From Vibrio rhodolitus (GTDB lineage: Bacteria > Pseudomonadota > Gammaproteobacteria > Enterobacterales > Vibrionaceae): DNA of 64,000 nucleotides. The translations under genes were made by a program, and so were the position numbers. Within the stretch, counting starts at the first letter, position 1. Each line of letters begins with the position of its first letter. The notes below the pieces were generated by a model. That model did no database searches. It was given only the letters and a program-made list of their open reading frames with translations, and had not been told where the DNA came from. Below are positions 56,590-64,000 of this stretch, one piece after another. Location of the stretch: positions 62,001-126,000 of the forward strand of contig NZ_QLYZ01000011.1 in NCBI RefSeq assembly GCF_003350325.1. Reading direction: 5' to 3'.

Positions 56590-58101
56590 ATGATAGAAGG
56601 TCTAAAAGGTGGTTTATCCAAGCTTTCCTCCATCGGTAAAGCTTTGATGTTACCAATCTCTATTCTCCCTGCCGCAGGTCTATTACTGGCTTTCGGCGCA
56701 AAACTCGATATGCCGCTGATGATGCGTGCTGGTGGGGTTATTTTTGATAACCTCGCTTTGCTGTTTGCCGTTGGTGCAGCGGTTGGCTTAACCAAAGAGT
56801 CTGGTATTGCAGCTCTTGCCGCTATCGTCGCGATGGCGGTGATGAATGCGACTATGGGTGTCGCGCTCGGCATCACACCTGAAATGGCAATGGCTGGTGG
56901 ACGCTATGCTATGGTGATGGGGATTCCAACCCTGCAAACCGGCGTATTTGGCGGCTTGATTGCCGGTATCCTCGCGGCCTTTATGTATCAGAAGTTCTTT
57001 GATACCAAACTGCCAGACTTCCTTGGTTTCTTTGCGGGTAAACGCTTCGTTCCTATTGTTACTGCATTTTCGGCGTTCCTGATTGGTCTGATCCTGCCTT
57101 ACATTTGGTCTTACATCCAGTCGGGTATCGACGCGCTATCGCACATGGCGAACAGCGGTAATATGTACATCTCAACCTTTATCTACGGTTTTATGGAGCG
57201 TGCACTGATCCCGGTCGGTCTGCACCATATTTTCTACAGCCCATACTGGTTCTCGTTTGGTGAGTACACCACCGCGGCGGGTACCGTTGTTAATGGCGAC
57301 CACACGATTTGGTTTAAGATGCTAGAAGATGGCGTTAAGACATTCTCAACCGAAGAGTATGTTGATGCGGGTAAATTCTTATCGGGTAACTTTGCTATCT
57401 ACATGTTTGCTTTCCCTGCAGCATGTTTGGCGATGTACCATGAAGCCAATGATAAGAACAAAAAGATTGCCGCAGGTATCTTAGGTTCGGCAGCGCTGAC
57501 TTCATTTGTCACTGGTATTACCGAGCCAGTGGAATTTGCCTTTATCTTTGTGGCGCCGCTGCTTTATGTCTTCTCTGCCATCATGGCTGGTGTGTCATAC
57601 GCGGTCACTTATGCGCTTGATGTGCATATTGGTAAAACTTTCTCTGCCGGTATCATCGACTTTGTTTCGTTCGGCGTGTTACCCGCGATGGATGGCTTTA
57701 AAACCAACTGGGTGAACGTACTACTGTGGGGCTCATGTATGTTTGCGATTTACTACACTGTATTCCGTTTTGCGATTCGTAAGTTTGATTTTAAAACTGT
57801 GGGTCGTGAAGATACGCAGCGTAAAGAAATCACCCTAGGAAATGATGAGCTAGCAGCGGAGATCACTAAGCTTCTAGGTGGTCGCGGCAACATCACTACC
57901 GTTGGTGCGTGTATTACTCGTCTGCGTCTTGAAGTAAAAGATCAGTCACTGATTGATGAAGATGCGATTAATGATCTTGGTGCCATGGGTGTGATTAAAG
58001 TCGGTAAACATGGAGTGCAAGTTATCTTGGGCGCAAGAGCACAGTTTGTCGCGGACATTATGAATGGTGGCGCGAGTGGTCATCAGCCTGCGACGGCATA
58101 A
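56590..58101 (+). CDS. nagE: N-acetylglucosamine PTS transporter subunit IICB
   Basis: 503-residue PTS permease that imports and phosphorylates N-acetylglucosamine. The EIIC domain (about 1-385) starts LKGGLSKLSSIGKALMLPIS and includes FMERALIPVGLHHIFYSPYW and FVTGITEPVEFAFIF, typical of the glucose/GlcNAc family. The EIIB domain (about 415-495) has the phosphorylated Cys441 in TTVGACITRLRLEV. There is no EIIA domain, unlike the 648-residue E. coli NagE, so a separate EIIA is required. ATG 56590 is seven bases after GGA; ATG 56578 is possible and adds four residues. Confidence 0.92.
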   Translation: MIEGLKGGLSKLSSIGKALMLPISILPAAGLLLAFGAKLDMPLMMRAGGVIFDNLALLFAVGAAVGLTKESGIAALAAIVAMAVMNATMGVALGITPEMAMAGGRYAMVMGIPTLQTGVFGGLIAGILAAFMYQKFFDTKLPDFLGFFAGKRFVPIVTAFSAFLIGLILPYIWSYIQSGIDALSHMANSGNMYISTFIYGFMERALIPVGLHHIFYSPYWFSFGEYTTAAGTVVNGDHTIWFKMLEDGVKTFSTEEYVDAGKFLSGNFAIYMFAFPAACLAMYHEANDKNKKIAAGILGSAALTSFVTGITEPVEFAFIFVAPLLYVFSAIMAGVSYAVTYALDVHIGKTFSAGIIDFVSFGVLPAMDGFKTNWVNVLLWGSCMFAIYYTVFRFAIRKFDFKTVGREDTQRKEITLGNDELAAEITKLLGGRGNITTVGACITRLRLEVKDQSLIDEDAINDLGAMGVIKVGKHGVQVILGARAQFVADIMNGGASGHQPATA

Positions 58102-58131
58102 CGCTTAATTTAGTCATTTCCCTCTAGAAAG

Positions 58132-58165
58132 AAGAGCGCCATGCTTAGATAAGATGGCGCTCTTT
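58132..58165 (+). terminator. Terminator after nagE
   Basis: AAGAGCGCCAT / ATGGCGCTCTT stem (58132-58142 / 58154-58164) followed by TTATTTTTT. Confidence 0.88.
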
Positions 58166-58189
58166 TATTTTTTCGCCATGTCACGAATG

Positions 58190-59509
58190 TTACTCAATCA
58201 CTTGATAGCTTAAGTTGCGCAGTTGCTCGGCAAATTCGTTTTTACTTTGCGCTTCACCATGAATCAGGTGAATGGCTTTGGGCGGTTGGGGAATCCCTTG
58301 CACAAATTTGAGTAGATCCGCTTGGTCAGCATGGGCCGAATAGCCCGACATGGTATGCACTTGAGCGTGGATCTCGACTTCTTCTTGGTCAATATCAACC
58401 AGCATTTCGCCGCTTTGAATCGCGCGACCGAGCGTGCCTTGTGCTTGATAACCAGCAAGTAATACATCTGTACGTTCATCGGGCAGCAGTGCTTTGAGAT
58501 AGTCCATGATCCGTCCACCTTGGCACATACCGGAGGCTGCCACCACAATGGCGGCTTCACCGGTGGATTTTAGGCGATTAACCAGTTTGAGGTGATAGCG
58601 ATGATCGTCCACGGTAATACATTGTTCAAACGCCAATGGATGACGATGGTCGGCAAGGCGATCTTTTGCTTCTTGTCCCCAGAGTTTTTTAAAGCTGCGA
58701 TAAGACTCAGTGACTTTTTGCGCCATCGGTGAATCGAGGATGATCGGGATATTGGCATCAATTTTATGTTCATAGATCAGCTGTTCAATATCAAATAGCA
58801 GCTCTTGAGTTCGTCCAACGCTAAAGGCAGGGATCAAGATAGTGCCACCATCAGCAAGGGAGCGATCAATGATCGCTTTTAGCCGCTCGCTCCGGCTGTC
58901 AATTTCATCATGACGCTTATTGCCGTAAGTGGTTTCAATCAACAAATAATCGGCGCGCTCAGGTGAGACTGGGTCGGGCAGTAGCGGAGTGTCACTTGGT
59001 CCCAAGTCACCAGAGAACACGATGATTTCGCCATTGCCGAGCTGCACTTCAATATAAGAGGAGCCGAGAATATGCCCCGCAGGTTGAAAACGCGCTTTCA
59101 GTGGCAATTTAGCTTCAGGGTCGATGCTAAACCACTGGTTATAAGGCTGTGGTCGCAATAAGCAATCAATCTGATTGAGGACATATTGCACTTCTTTATT
59201 GCTCAAGCCTAGTTGCAGTTTAAGTCCATCTTCCAGCATCAAAGGCACCAGTTCGGCAGTGGCTTCCGTGCAGTAGATAGGTTGATGAAAACCGCTTCCC
59301 ACCAGCCAAGGCACCCGACCTATATGATCGATATGGGCGTGGGTCAGCAGCAGGGCAGAGATATGCTCAATCGCAAAATCGATTTCTAGTGGTCGTTCGT
59401 CAGCGCCCTGAAAGAGACCGCAATCGACTAAAATAGATTGACCATCAGAGCTGAGTTCATGGCAAGAACCCGTGACCGTATGTTTACCACCATGATGCAC
59501 TAATTCCAT
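58190..59509 (-). CDS. Metallo-beta-lactamase fold, beta-CASP RNA nuclease-type hydrolase
   Basis: 439-residue protein of the RNA-processing (CPSF73-like) metallo-beta-lactamase group. The zinc motif HxHxDH is at 57-62 (LTHAHIDHIGR), with LIETTYGNKRH, FSGDLGPSDTPLLPDP and the beta-CASP segment PAFSVGRTQELLFDI following. The C-terminal Zn-binding part shows AAIVVAASGMCQGGRIMDYL and MSGYSAHADQADLLKF. ATG 59509 is chosen for the GGAGG five bases upstream and the conserved start ELVHHGGKHTVTGSCH; upstream in-frame codons are discarded. Likely an endo- or exoribonuclease, though no target is known. Confidence 0.88.
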   Translation of the reverse strand: MELVHHGGKHTVTGSCHELSSDGQSILVDCGLFQGADERPLEIDFAIEHISALLLTHAHIDHIGRVPWLVGSGFHQPIYCTEATAELVPLMLEDGLKLQLGLSNKEVQYVLNQIDCLLRPQPYNQWFSIDPEAKLPLKARFQPAGHILGSSYIEVQLGNGEIIVFSGDLGPSDTPLLPDPVSPERADYLLIETTYGNKRHDEIDSRSERLKAIIDRSLADGGTILIPAFSVGRTQELLFDIEQLIYEHKIDANIPIILDSPMAQKVTESYRSFKKLWGQEAKDRLADHRHPLAFEQCITVDDHRYHLKLVNRLKSTGEAAIVVAASGMCQGGRIMDYLKALLPDERTDVLLAGYQAQGTLGRAIQSGEMLVDIDQEEVEIHAQVHTMSGYSAHADQADLLKFVQGIPQPPKAIHLIHGEAQSKNEFAEQLRNLSYQVIE

Positions 59510-59725
59510 ATCGACCTCCAAAGCTGCGCGAGCGTGGTATTTGATCATCTAGACTAGTTTTGTTATTCCACTTTACTCAAGAGTAGAGAAATTAACTGTG
59601 AGGCGTTGATAGTTCTTGATGCTTAGTGCTGAAAACCGAGTCGGCATAATTGCGATTTGCCATGCTTAATAGTGGGGCTAATCTTGTGCCAGACTGGGCA
59701 AGCAGAAAGTACCGAGCAAAATGGC

Positions 59726-59747
59726 GCCGCGAGGTGCTACTCGCGGC
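59726..59747 (-). terminator. Terminator of the GNAT-nitrilase gene
   Basis: GC-rich perfect stem GCCGCGAG / CTCGCGGC with a six-base loop. On the minus strand it is followed by GCCATTTTG, a short T-tract, 14 bases after the stop codon of the fusion gene. Confidence 0.75.
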
Positions 59748-59760
59748 GAGGGAGATGATC

Positions 59761-61308
59761 TTATGCGTTATCGTTCTGCTCTTTAGCGCTGGTGAAGCCA
59801 CCATAGAGGTCAAGGCGTCGGTGACGCAGATTGGTGACAGAGCCTTCGGTATTGAGCTGCTTTAGTTTGGTCAAATCTACATCGGCAAAGATGATCATCT
59901 CAGTGTTGGCGTTAGCTTCGGTGAGTGTGGCATCATGTGGGAAGTAGATATCTGATGGAGAGAACACTGCCGACTGAGCATACTGAATATCGACGTTGTC
60001 CACTCTTGGCAAGTTACCTACGCTACCGCCAATCGCGACATAACATTCGTTTTCGATTGCGCGTGCTTGCGAGCAAATGCGCACGCGTTGATAACCGTTT
60101 TTGGTATCGGTCCAAAATGGCACAAAGATAATTTGTGCGCCTTCTTCTGCCATCATGCGACCGAGTTCTGGGAACTCACTGTCATAGCAGATCAAAATGC
60201 CGACTTTACCTGCGTCGGTTTCAAAGACCTGTACGCTATCGCCACCATCAATCACCCAATCTTTCTCTTCATGCGGGGTGATGTGGATTTTGTCTTGCGC
60301 ATTGATTTGCCCATCACGTTGCAGCAAGTAAGCGACATTGTATAACTTGCCTTCGCGGATCTCAGGCATACTCCCGGCGATAATGTTGATGTTGTAGGTC
60401 ACCGCCATTTGCGAAAAACGGTTTTTGATTTCCTCGGTAAATTCTGCCAAAAAGCGGATCGCTTCTACCGAGTTTTGCCCTTTTTGTAGCCCCATCAGAG
60501 GCGCGTTGAAAAACTCAGGGAACAGAGCAAAGTCGGCTTTGTAGTTCGCCAGTGAGGAGATAAAAAACTCTGCTTGGTCGATAAGGTCGTCAAGATCATG
60601 CATAGCGCGCATTTGCCATTGCACCACACCAATGCGCACCAAGGTTTTCTCGACATCGTGAATTGACTCAATGTCTTCTTCATAAAAGAAGTTATCCCAC
60701 TCCAGCAGGGTCGCATAACCTTGTGAGGCATCGTCCTCTGGCAGATAGCCACGCATGATACGTTTTACATCAAAGCCATTTGCGAGCTGAAAAGAGAGGA
60801 TCGGGTCATGCAACTCGCGGCGTTTTACTTTCTCGATGTATTCAGTCACGCTCAACTCATCAGCATGCTGGTGGTAGTTGGGAATACGTCCACCGGCTAA
60901 AATCGCTTTAAAGTTTTTACTGCGGCACAACTCTTTGCGCGCATCATACAAGCGACGACCTAAACGCAAACCGCGGTAGTCAGGGTGGACAAACACATCC
61001 AAACCATACATGGCATCACCCGTGACTTGGTTTTGAATCACATTATTTTCATTGATGATGTCAGTGTAGAGATGAGGTAAAGAGAAGCGGTTGTAATTGA
61101 CTTTGATCGTCAGAGCCGCACCGACGATTTTGCCGTTATCTTCGATGCAGATTTGCCCGTCGGGAAACTGATGGATCAAATCCATGATGGTCAAACGCGG
61201 CCAAGAGCCGCCGACATCATGGAATACTAAGTCCATTAACGTGGCGAGTTCTGGGTAGTCGGTCGGCTCGATTGTGCGCAGAGAAAGTTTAGGAGTATTA
61301 CCATCCAT
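59761..61308 (-). CDS. Bifunctional GNAT N-acetyltransferase / carbon-nitrogen hydrolase
   Basis: 515-residue fusion. Residues about 8-200 form a GNAT acetyltransferase domain with the acetyl-CoA loop YRGLRLGRRLYDARKELC. Residues about 224-500 form a nitrilase-superfamily amidohydrolase with the Glu-Lys-Cys triad visible as E265 (FPEFFNAP), K340 (AQDKIHITPHEEK) and C374 (ILICYDSEFPELGR). This architecture is known in bacteria, but substrates are unassigned. Coupled acetylation and C-N hydrolysis of one small amine/amide is an inference. Monocistronic, with its own terminator. Confidence 0.87.
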   Translation of the reverse strand: MDGNTPKLSLRTIEPTDYPELATLMDLVFHDVGGSWPRLTIMDLIHQFPDGQICIEDNGKIVGAALTIKVNYNRFSLPHLYTDIINENNVIQNQVTGDAMYGLDVFVHPDYRGLRLGRRLYDARKELCRSKNFKAILAGGRIPNYHQHADELSVTEYIEKVKRRELHDPILSFQLANGFDVKRIMRGYLPEDDASQGYATLLEWDNFFYEEDIESIHDVEKTLVRIGVVQWQMRAMHDLDDLIDQAEFFISSLANYKADFALFPEFFNAPLMGLQKGQNSVEAIRFLAEFTEEIKNRFSQMAVTYNINIIAGSMPEIREGKLYNVAYLLQRDGQINAQDKIHITPHEEKDWVIDGGDSVQVFETDAGKVGILICYDSEFPELGRMMAEEGAQIIFVPFWTDTKNGYQRVRICSQARAIENECYVAIGGSVGNLPRVDNVDIQYAQSAVFSPSDIYFPHDATLTEANANTEMIIFADVDLTKLKQLNTEGSVTNLRHRRLDLYGGFTSAKEQNDNA

Positions 61309-61343
61309 ATTCCGCTTATCCTTTTTTCTTTTCTTCCATTAGA

Positions 61344-61403
61344 TATACCCAAGTAGCCTCATTTGTTTTCCATGCGTGTGAGCTGCAAAGCTACTTGGGT
61401 ATA
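61344..61403. repeat. Dispersed repeat with perfect TATACCCAAGTAGC ends
   Basis: TATACCCAAGTAGC (61344-61357) and GCTACTTGGGTATA (61390-61403) are perfect 14-base inverted ends of a 60-base unit in a non-coding gap. The unit at 6380-6456 has related ends. Short elements of this pattern are common between genes in vibrios. It has no coding capacity. Confidence 0.75.
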
Positions 61404-61621
61404 ACCACTTAAGAGGATGCCAGAATTTAAGTATGGCAAATATATCGACAACTCACAGTTTACCGTTGGTATCTCAAGGGTTTTGATTGGTGACGATAAC
61501 AAATCAAAATACAGGCATTTATTCGGTTTATTTTTGACCGAACAGCTCCCCAGTCAGGGATCTTGTCGACTATTTGCTCTATGATGGGCGCGTGCTGGAT
61601 GAGTTGTAGGCAGAGGAAGAA

Positions 61622-62476
61622 ATGAAATCGAACCAAAATGGTCGAGCGCTTGAATACGCCCTGGTGGCTACACTGCAAGAGCGTTACGGTAATGCGTATA
61701 TTTGTGAGCAGACTGAGCGCGATCAAACGCGCGATAGCGGGCATTTTGCCAATCTTCCTCAAGAGATGCAGGGTTACTATCGTCAGCAGTGTGCCGCTTT
61801 TGCAAATTGGGTTGCGGCGAATAAAGTGAGCGATCAAGGCCCGGTAAGCATAAGCCGCATTGCGGATCGCGCAGCGATGAAAGGTGATGTGACGGACATC
61901 CGTTTAAGCTCTGCTACGCAACAATACAATATCTCGCTTAAACATAACAACAATGCGGTTAAGCATCAGCGCCCGGGTAACCTTTTCGCGCAGCTAGGGC
62001 TCGTGGATAAAGCTGAAGAGAAACAATATCGCGCCGCAATCAAAGCCATTTCAGCGCAGTTTTTTAGCCAAGTGATGCCGCTCAATACTTTGCTGTTTAG
62101 TGAGGTAAAAAGCCAAGATGAAACCATCATTCAAAGCTTTTACCAGCAAATGTGCCACTTGGTTACCGATACCATTAATAGCCAACCTGTTGACCCGCAG
62201 AAAGCTTTCGACTTTCTCGTCGGTAATTGCAATTTCGATAAAGTGATTGTGTGCCGCGACCATGTGCAGGTAATGCAATTTAGCCATATTGCTAAACCAC
62301 AGTCTTTGCAGGCAAAACAAACCAGCGCCAATCATATTCAGCTAGATTTCGACAATGGATTTAGCTTTGATATGCGTCTGCATACCGCCAGCAGTAAGTT
62401 TGCCTTGGGTAAGACCATCAATCAAAAGTTCGATACGCGGTTAATTTCTGATTCGGTGCAGAGCTTTACGCTGTAA
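61622..62476 (+). CDS. HaeIII family type II restriction endonuclease
   Basis: 284-residue endonuclease predicted to cut GGCC. Recognisable family features are the opening NQNGRALEYALVATLQERYG, the probable catalytic region MKGDVTDIRLSS followed by NISLKHNNNAVKHQRPGN (Asp and Lys of a PD-(D/E)XK-like core), and FDKVIVCRDHVQVMQF near 228. The start has GAGGA eight bases upstream. It converges on a cytosine methyltransferase closely resembling M.HaeIII at 62606-63607, which supports the specificity. No controller gene is seen. The GGCC target is inferred from the partner and family, not proven. Confidence 0.87.
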   Translation: MKSNQNGRALEYALVATLQERYGNAYICEQTERDQTRDSGHFANLPQEMQGYYRQQCAAFANWVAANKVSDQGPVSISRIADRAAMKGDVTDIRLSSATQQYNISLKHNNNAVKHQRPGNLFAQLGLVDKAEEKQYRAAIKAISAQFFSQVMPLNTLLFSEVKSQDETIIQSFYQQMCHLVTDTINSQPVDPQKAFDFLVGNCNFDKVIVCRDHVQVMQFSHIAKPQSLQAKQTSANHIQLDFDNGFSFDMRLHTASSKFALGKTINQKFDTRLISDSVQSFTL

Positions 62477-62548
62477 CGGGCGACGAATTAAGCCGTGACG
62501 ATTCAAGCTACGGCGCAAAAATCAGTGGCGAACGAAATAGAAAAACAA

Positions 62549-62573
62549 ACGGCACCTTAATGGTGCCGCTTTT
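62549..62573. terminator. Bidirectional terminator between the restriction and modification genes
   Basis: CGGCACC / GGTGCCG stem (62550-62556 / 62562-62568) with a TTAAT loop. T-tracts follow on the plus (CTTTT) and minus (GTTTGTTTTT) strands. Confidence 0.85.
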
Positions 62574-62605
62574 CGATTTGCCATCAGGCTGACTTGCCGA
62601 GCCGA

Positions 62606-63607
62606 TTACGCGGCTTGTTTTGCTGCTGCAATGGCGAGATGTTCTTGGATGCTCAGCGCGACCGCTTTAGCGAATGGCACAGCAACGGCGTTACCAATCA
62701 TTTTGTAACCTGCGGCAACGTTGTTGTAGACAAACTCGAAATCGTCAGGGAAGCCCTGAATGCGCGCACATTCACGCACACTAAGACGACGATATTCATG
62801 ACCTTCAACAAACTTAAACAGATCCTTTTCCACTTTCTCCATTCGTGGCGCACTAGGATGGATAGGCGCATGGCGTCCGCCCGCCTGAATGGTAAATGAA
62901 GGCTCGTTCCAAGTTCTGACGCGGTTACGCGACATGTACATGGTTGAGAAGCCACCAATCATATATTCGTGATTGAGGAACTTAACCTCAGGGTTTGGCT
63001 TTTGTTTATCCAGCGCGGGTACTGCCGTGCCGTCAAGATCCAACAAAATGTCTTTTAGCGCTTTATGTTCACTTTTATCCATCGGCTCTGGGAAGCGGTA
63101 GTCCACTTTAAGATCGCTTCTAAAACCAATGAAGATCACACGCTTACGATCTTGAGCCGCACCGTAGTCGACCGCATTCATCATTTGATAGTAAAGATCG
63201 TAACCCGCGTCTTTAAACATTTGCTTAATGTTGTTCAGCGCGTTGGCGTGGCGAGTGTGTTGCATGCCACTGACGTTTTCTGCGAGGAAAAACTTTGGCT
63301 TCTTCGCTTCTAGGATGCGAATAAAGTCAAAGAACAGCTGACCACGCTTATCTTCGATACCGCGTTGTGCGCCGGCTTCACTCCAGCTTTGGCATGGTGG
63401 TCCACCAATAATGCCGTCACACTCAGGAACTTCACTTGCGTCGATATTGGTAATGCTACGTTGGTCAAGCACCGTATGTGGGTGGTTTTTCTTGTAGGTC
63501 GCCCAAATATCTTTGTCGTATTCGTTTGCCCAAACTACATTAAAGCCCGCTTGTTCAAAGCCTAAATCAAGACCGCCGGCGCCGGCAAAAAAAGAGACAA
63601 CTTGCAT
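62606..63607 (-). CDS. DNA (cytosine-5-)-methyltransferase, M.HaeIII-like
   Basis: 333-residue C5-methyltransferase. Motif I is VVSFFAGAGGLDLGFEQAGF, and motif IV GIIGGPPCQSWSEAG has catalytic Cys72. AENVSGMQ is motif VI, QDRKRVIFIGF motif VIII, RRLSVRECARIQGFPDDFEF motif IX and MIGNAVAVPFAKAVA motif X. Similarity to M.HaeIII extends to the target-recognition region (NHEYMIGGFSTMYMSRNRVR), so GGCC is the probable target. ATG 63607 is taken because M.HaeIII-like proteins start just before motif I; the frame is open to 63646. It protects the host from the convergent endonuclease. Confidence 0.95.
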   Translation of the reverse strand: MQVVSFFAGAGGLDLGFEQAGFNVVWANEYDKDIWATYKKNHPHTVLDQRSITNIDASEVPECDGIIGGPPCQSWSEAGAQRGIEDKRGQLFFDFIRILEAKKPKFFLAENVSGMQHTRHANALNNIKQMFKDAGYDLYYQMMNAVDYGAAQDRKRVIFIGFRSDLKVDYRFPEPMDKSEHKALKDILLDLDGTAVPALDKQKPNPEVKFLNHEYMIGGFSTMYMSRNRVRTWNEPSFTIQAGGRHAPIHPSAPRMEKVEKDLFKFVEGHEYRRLSVRECARIQGFPDDFEFVYNNVAAGYKMIGNAVAVPFAKAVALSIQEHLAIAAAKQAA

Positions 63608-64000
63608 AGTGATTTTTATATCGTTAACTGGTGATGGAGTGCGCATAGTGTAGCAATTTACTGTACATAAGGCCAGCGGTTTTTTCTTCCTTTATATCAT
63701 GGAGTTAACTTTATTTGTCTCCAGTAAGCATCAATGGCATGCAATTAGGCTGACACTTTGACTGCGTAGGTGGAGAAATCTTGTCGGTTGTCACTTTTGC
63801 AGCCTCCATCTCGCTGTACAAGCATTTTATATTTGGTTATCCTCTTGCCTCTTGAGCTGACAACTCATAATCGCCACTCTTAATTTATGCGCCGAGATAG
63901 TGCATAAATTGGCTAACTCGCCCAGTTAGCGCCTAAACTTTAGGCATGAGTCTCTCTCTCGTTACCGTAGTTTATTAGTAGTTTTGAAACCTCTTTTATC
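63608..64000. other. Right-edge intergenic region with three consecutive inverted repeats
   Basis: 393 bases with no supported gene. Three perfect dyads stand in a row: AATTTATGC / GCATAAATT (63882-63890 / 63902-63910), GCTAACT / AGTTAGC (63912-63918 / 63924-63930) and GCCTAAA-C-TTTAGGC (63931-63945). A 26-codon minus-strand ORF (about 63732-63812) has no ribosome-binding site and is not called. The dyad cluster could be leader RNA, a recombination site or a regulatory site of a gene beyond the window. Confidence 0.4.

Noticed and set aside
61460..61837. 125-codon minus-strand ORF before the restriction gene
   Set aside because: It is mostly antisense to the start of the HaeIII-like endonuclease and looks like a shadow frame.
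63732..63812. 26-codon minus-strand ORF near the right edge
   Set aside because: No ribosome-binding site, very short, and not recognisable; it could be a gene remnant but there is not enough to support it.
63882..63945. Integron attC site
   Set aside because: The dyads lack the paired RYYYAAC / GTTRRRY core arrangement at the ends of a longer imperfect palindrome, and no integrase or cassette array is visible.

Overview
The window looks like chromosomal DNA of a Vibrio (Vibrionaceae). Supporting signs are the phoB-phoR-pstS / ppk-ppx / pstC-pstA-pstB-phoU gene order with oversized PstC and PstA, a DUF2850-type protein (a family I know only from vibrios), a YeiE-like LysR regulator, four tandem tRNA-Tyr genes and degenerate copies of a short dispersed repeat with TATACCCAAGTA-type ends. 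Most genes have clear homologues. The genus is an inference from content; no rRNA or other marker is present.

Layout. 1-12.3 kb: phosphate regulon (the 3' part of phoB, phoR, a PstS-type binding protein, then ppk-ppx on the minus strand and pstCAB-phoU on the plus strand, with two PHO-box-like sites in the divergent gap). 12.3-14.4 kb: a decayed LysR/outer-membrane-protein junction, cutC, and a minus-strand array of four tRNA-Tyr genes with its own promoter and terminator. 14.5-21.3 kb: a two-gene RND efflux operon, yebG with a LexA box, and a divergent LysR/TDT-transporter pair. 21.4-31 kb: recC, recB, recD, with no ptrA between recC and recB. 31-36 kb: a 59-residue unrecognised small protein, argA behind a pair of ARG boxes, a DUF2850 protein, mltA, and tcdA-csdE. 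36.1-44.6 kb: rlmN, rodZ, ispG, hisS, yfgM, bamB, der. 44.6-50.9 kb: an AlaX-type tRNA editing protein, a zinc-ribbon protein, xseA, guaB, guaA. 51.2-58.1 kb: an acetate transporter family protein, an Na+/alanine symporter, O-acetylhomoserine sulfhydrylase, a DUF808 protein, and an N-acetylglucosamine PTS transporter. 58.2-63.6 kb: a beta-CASP metallo-beta-lactamase protein, a GNAT-nitrilase fusion, and a convergent HaeIII-like restriction-modification pair. The last 390 bases hold no recognisable gene but three consecutive inverted repeats.

How the genes work together. PhoR senses Pi status through PstSCAB and PhoU and phosphorylates PhoB. The two PHO-box-like sites suggest that PhoB activates both the transporter operon and polyphosphate metabolism. 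RecBCD performs double-strand-break repair and would also degrade DNA cut by the restriction enzyme at the far end of the window. The rodZ-to-der block links cell shape, isoprenoid synthesis, histidyl-tRNA synthesis, outer-membrane assembly and ribosome maturation. GuaB and GuaA make GMP from IMP.

Most of the window is core genome. The parts that look acquired or rearranged are the HaeIII-like pair near the right edge (a dispersed-repeat copy lies about 220 bases from its left side), the LysR/OMP scar after phoU, and the small ORF after recD. I found no CRISPR array, prophage, intact insertion sequence or obviously unprecedented multi-gene system.
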